A DNA stretch of 64,000 nucleotides. It comes from Nocardia spumae (GTDB lineage Bacteria > Actinomycetota > Actinomycetes > Mycobacteriales > Mycobacteriaceae). The notes beneath the pieces are model-generated. The model made no database searches, was not told the DNA's origin, and saw only the letters and a list, made by a program, of their open reading frames with translations. This document shows, in pieces, positions 25,316-64,000 of the stretch. Position 1 is the first letter of the stretch. Every line of letters starts with the position of its first letter. Location: the NCBI RefSeq assembly GCF_020733635.1, contig NZ_JAJFZL010000001.1, forward strand, positions 1,054,001 through 1,118,000. Reading direction: 5' to 3'. Made by a program: the position numbers and the translations under genes.

Positions 25316-64000
<38,685 letters not shown>

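Overview
The window is GC-rich actinobacterial DNA. The most likely source is a mycolic-acid actinomycete such as Nocardia or a close relative. The clues are a leucine-degradation operon in the mycobacterial gene order (TetR / accD1 / accA1 / fadE19 / MaoC / citE), a double-domain TetR regulator of the Mce3R kind, an F420-type PPOX protein, several apparently leaderless genes, and very long non-ribosomal peptide synthetase (NRPS) genes. The genus is inferred from gene content only.

Layout. (1) 1-4371: the 3' end of one NRPS cluster. It holds a C-A(Ser)-T-TE terminal module, two tiny related peptide genes (29 and 31 aa), an MbtH-like gene and a strong hairpin that probably ends the operon. (2) 4400-8140: a NUDIX/winged-helix regulator with a palindrome in its own promoter, a four-helix membrane protein, a tandem-TetR repressor and a SRPBCC protein. 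(3) 8142-17009: a TetR gene divergent from a leucine/isovalerate catabolic operon (3-methylcrotonyl-CoA carboxylase beta and alpha, acyl-CoA dehydrogenase, MaoC, CitE-like lyase) followed by acetoacetyl-CoA synthetase. Three successive junctions in this operon are 4-base GTGA start/stop overlaps. (4) 17063-24945: an ABC exporter pair, a hemerythrin-domain protein with an NmrA-like reductase, a NarL-type two-component system, a PPOX/F420 protein, an ABM-cupin protein and a lone cobM. (5) 25316-64000: one uninterrupted + strand reading frame of 12,895 codons. It is a giant NRPS whose stop lies beyond the window.

The giant NRPS reads as C-A-T x 11 with epimerases in modules 6 and 10, each followed by a DCL-type condensation domain. 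Specificity codes read by eye give: X1 - Thr - hydrophobic - Ser - Thr - D-hydrophobic - Ser - X8 - X9 - D-hydrophobic - X11 ... Modules 1 and 11 share one unassigned code (DVWDFILVSK). Modules 2-4 and 5-7 look like a duplicated Thr-X-Ser block. Modules 4 and 7 are identical at 85 of 86 positions across part of the A domain. An N-terminal condensation domain implies an acylated or otherwise primed start, so a lipopeptide or capped peptide is plausible.

The least explained item is the pair of small peptides between the serine-terminating NRPS and its MbtH partner. They resemble each other, lack signal sequences, and share their ribosome-binding leader with mbtH.
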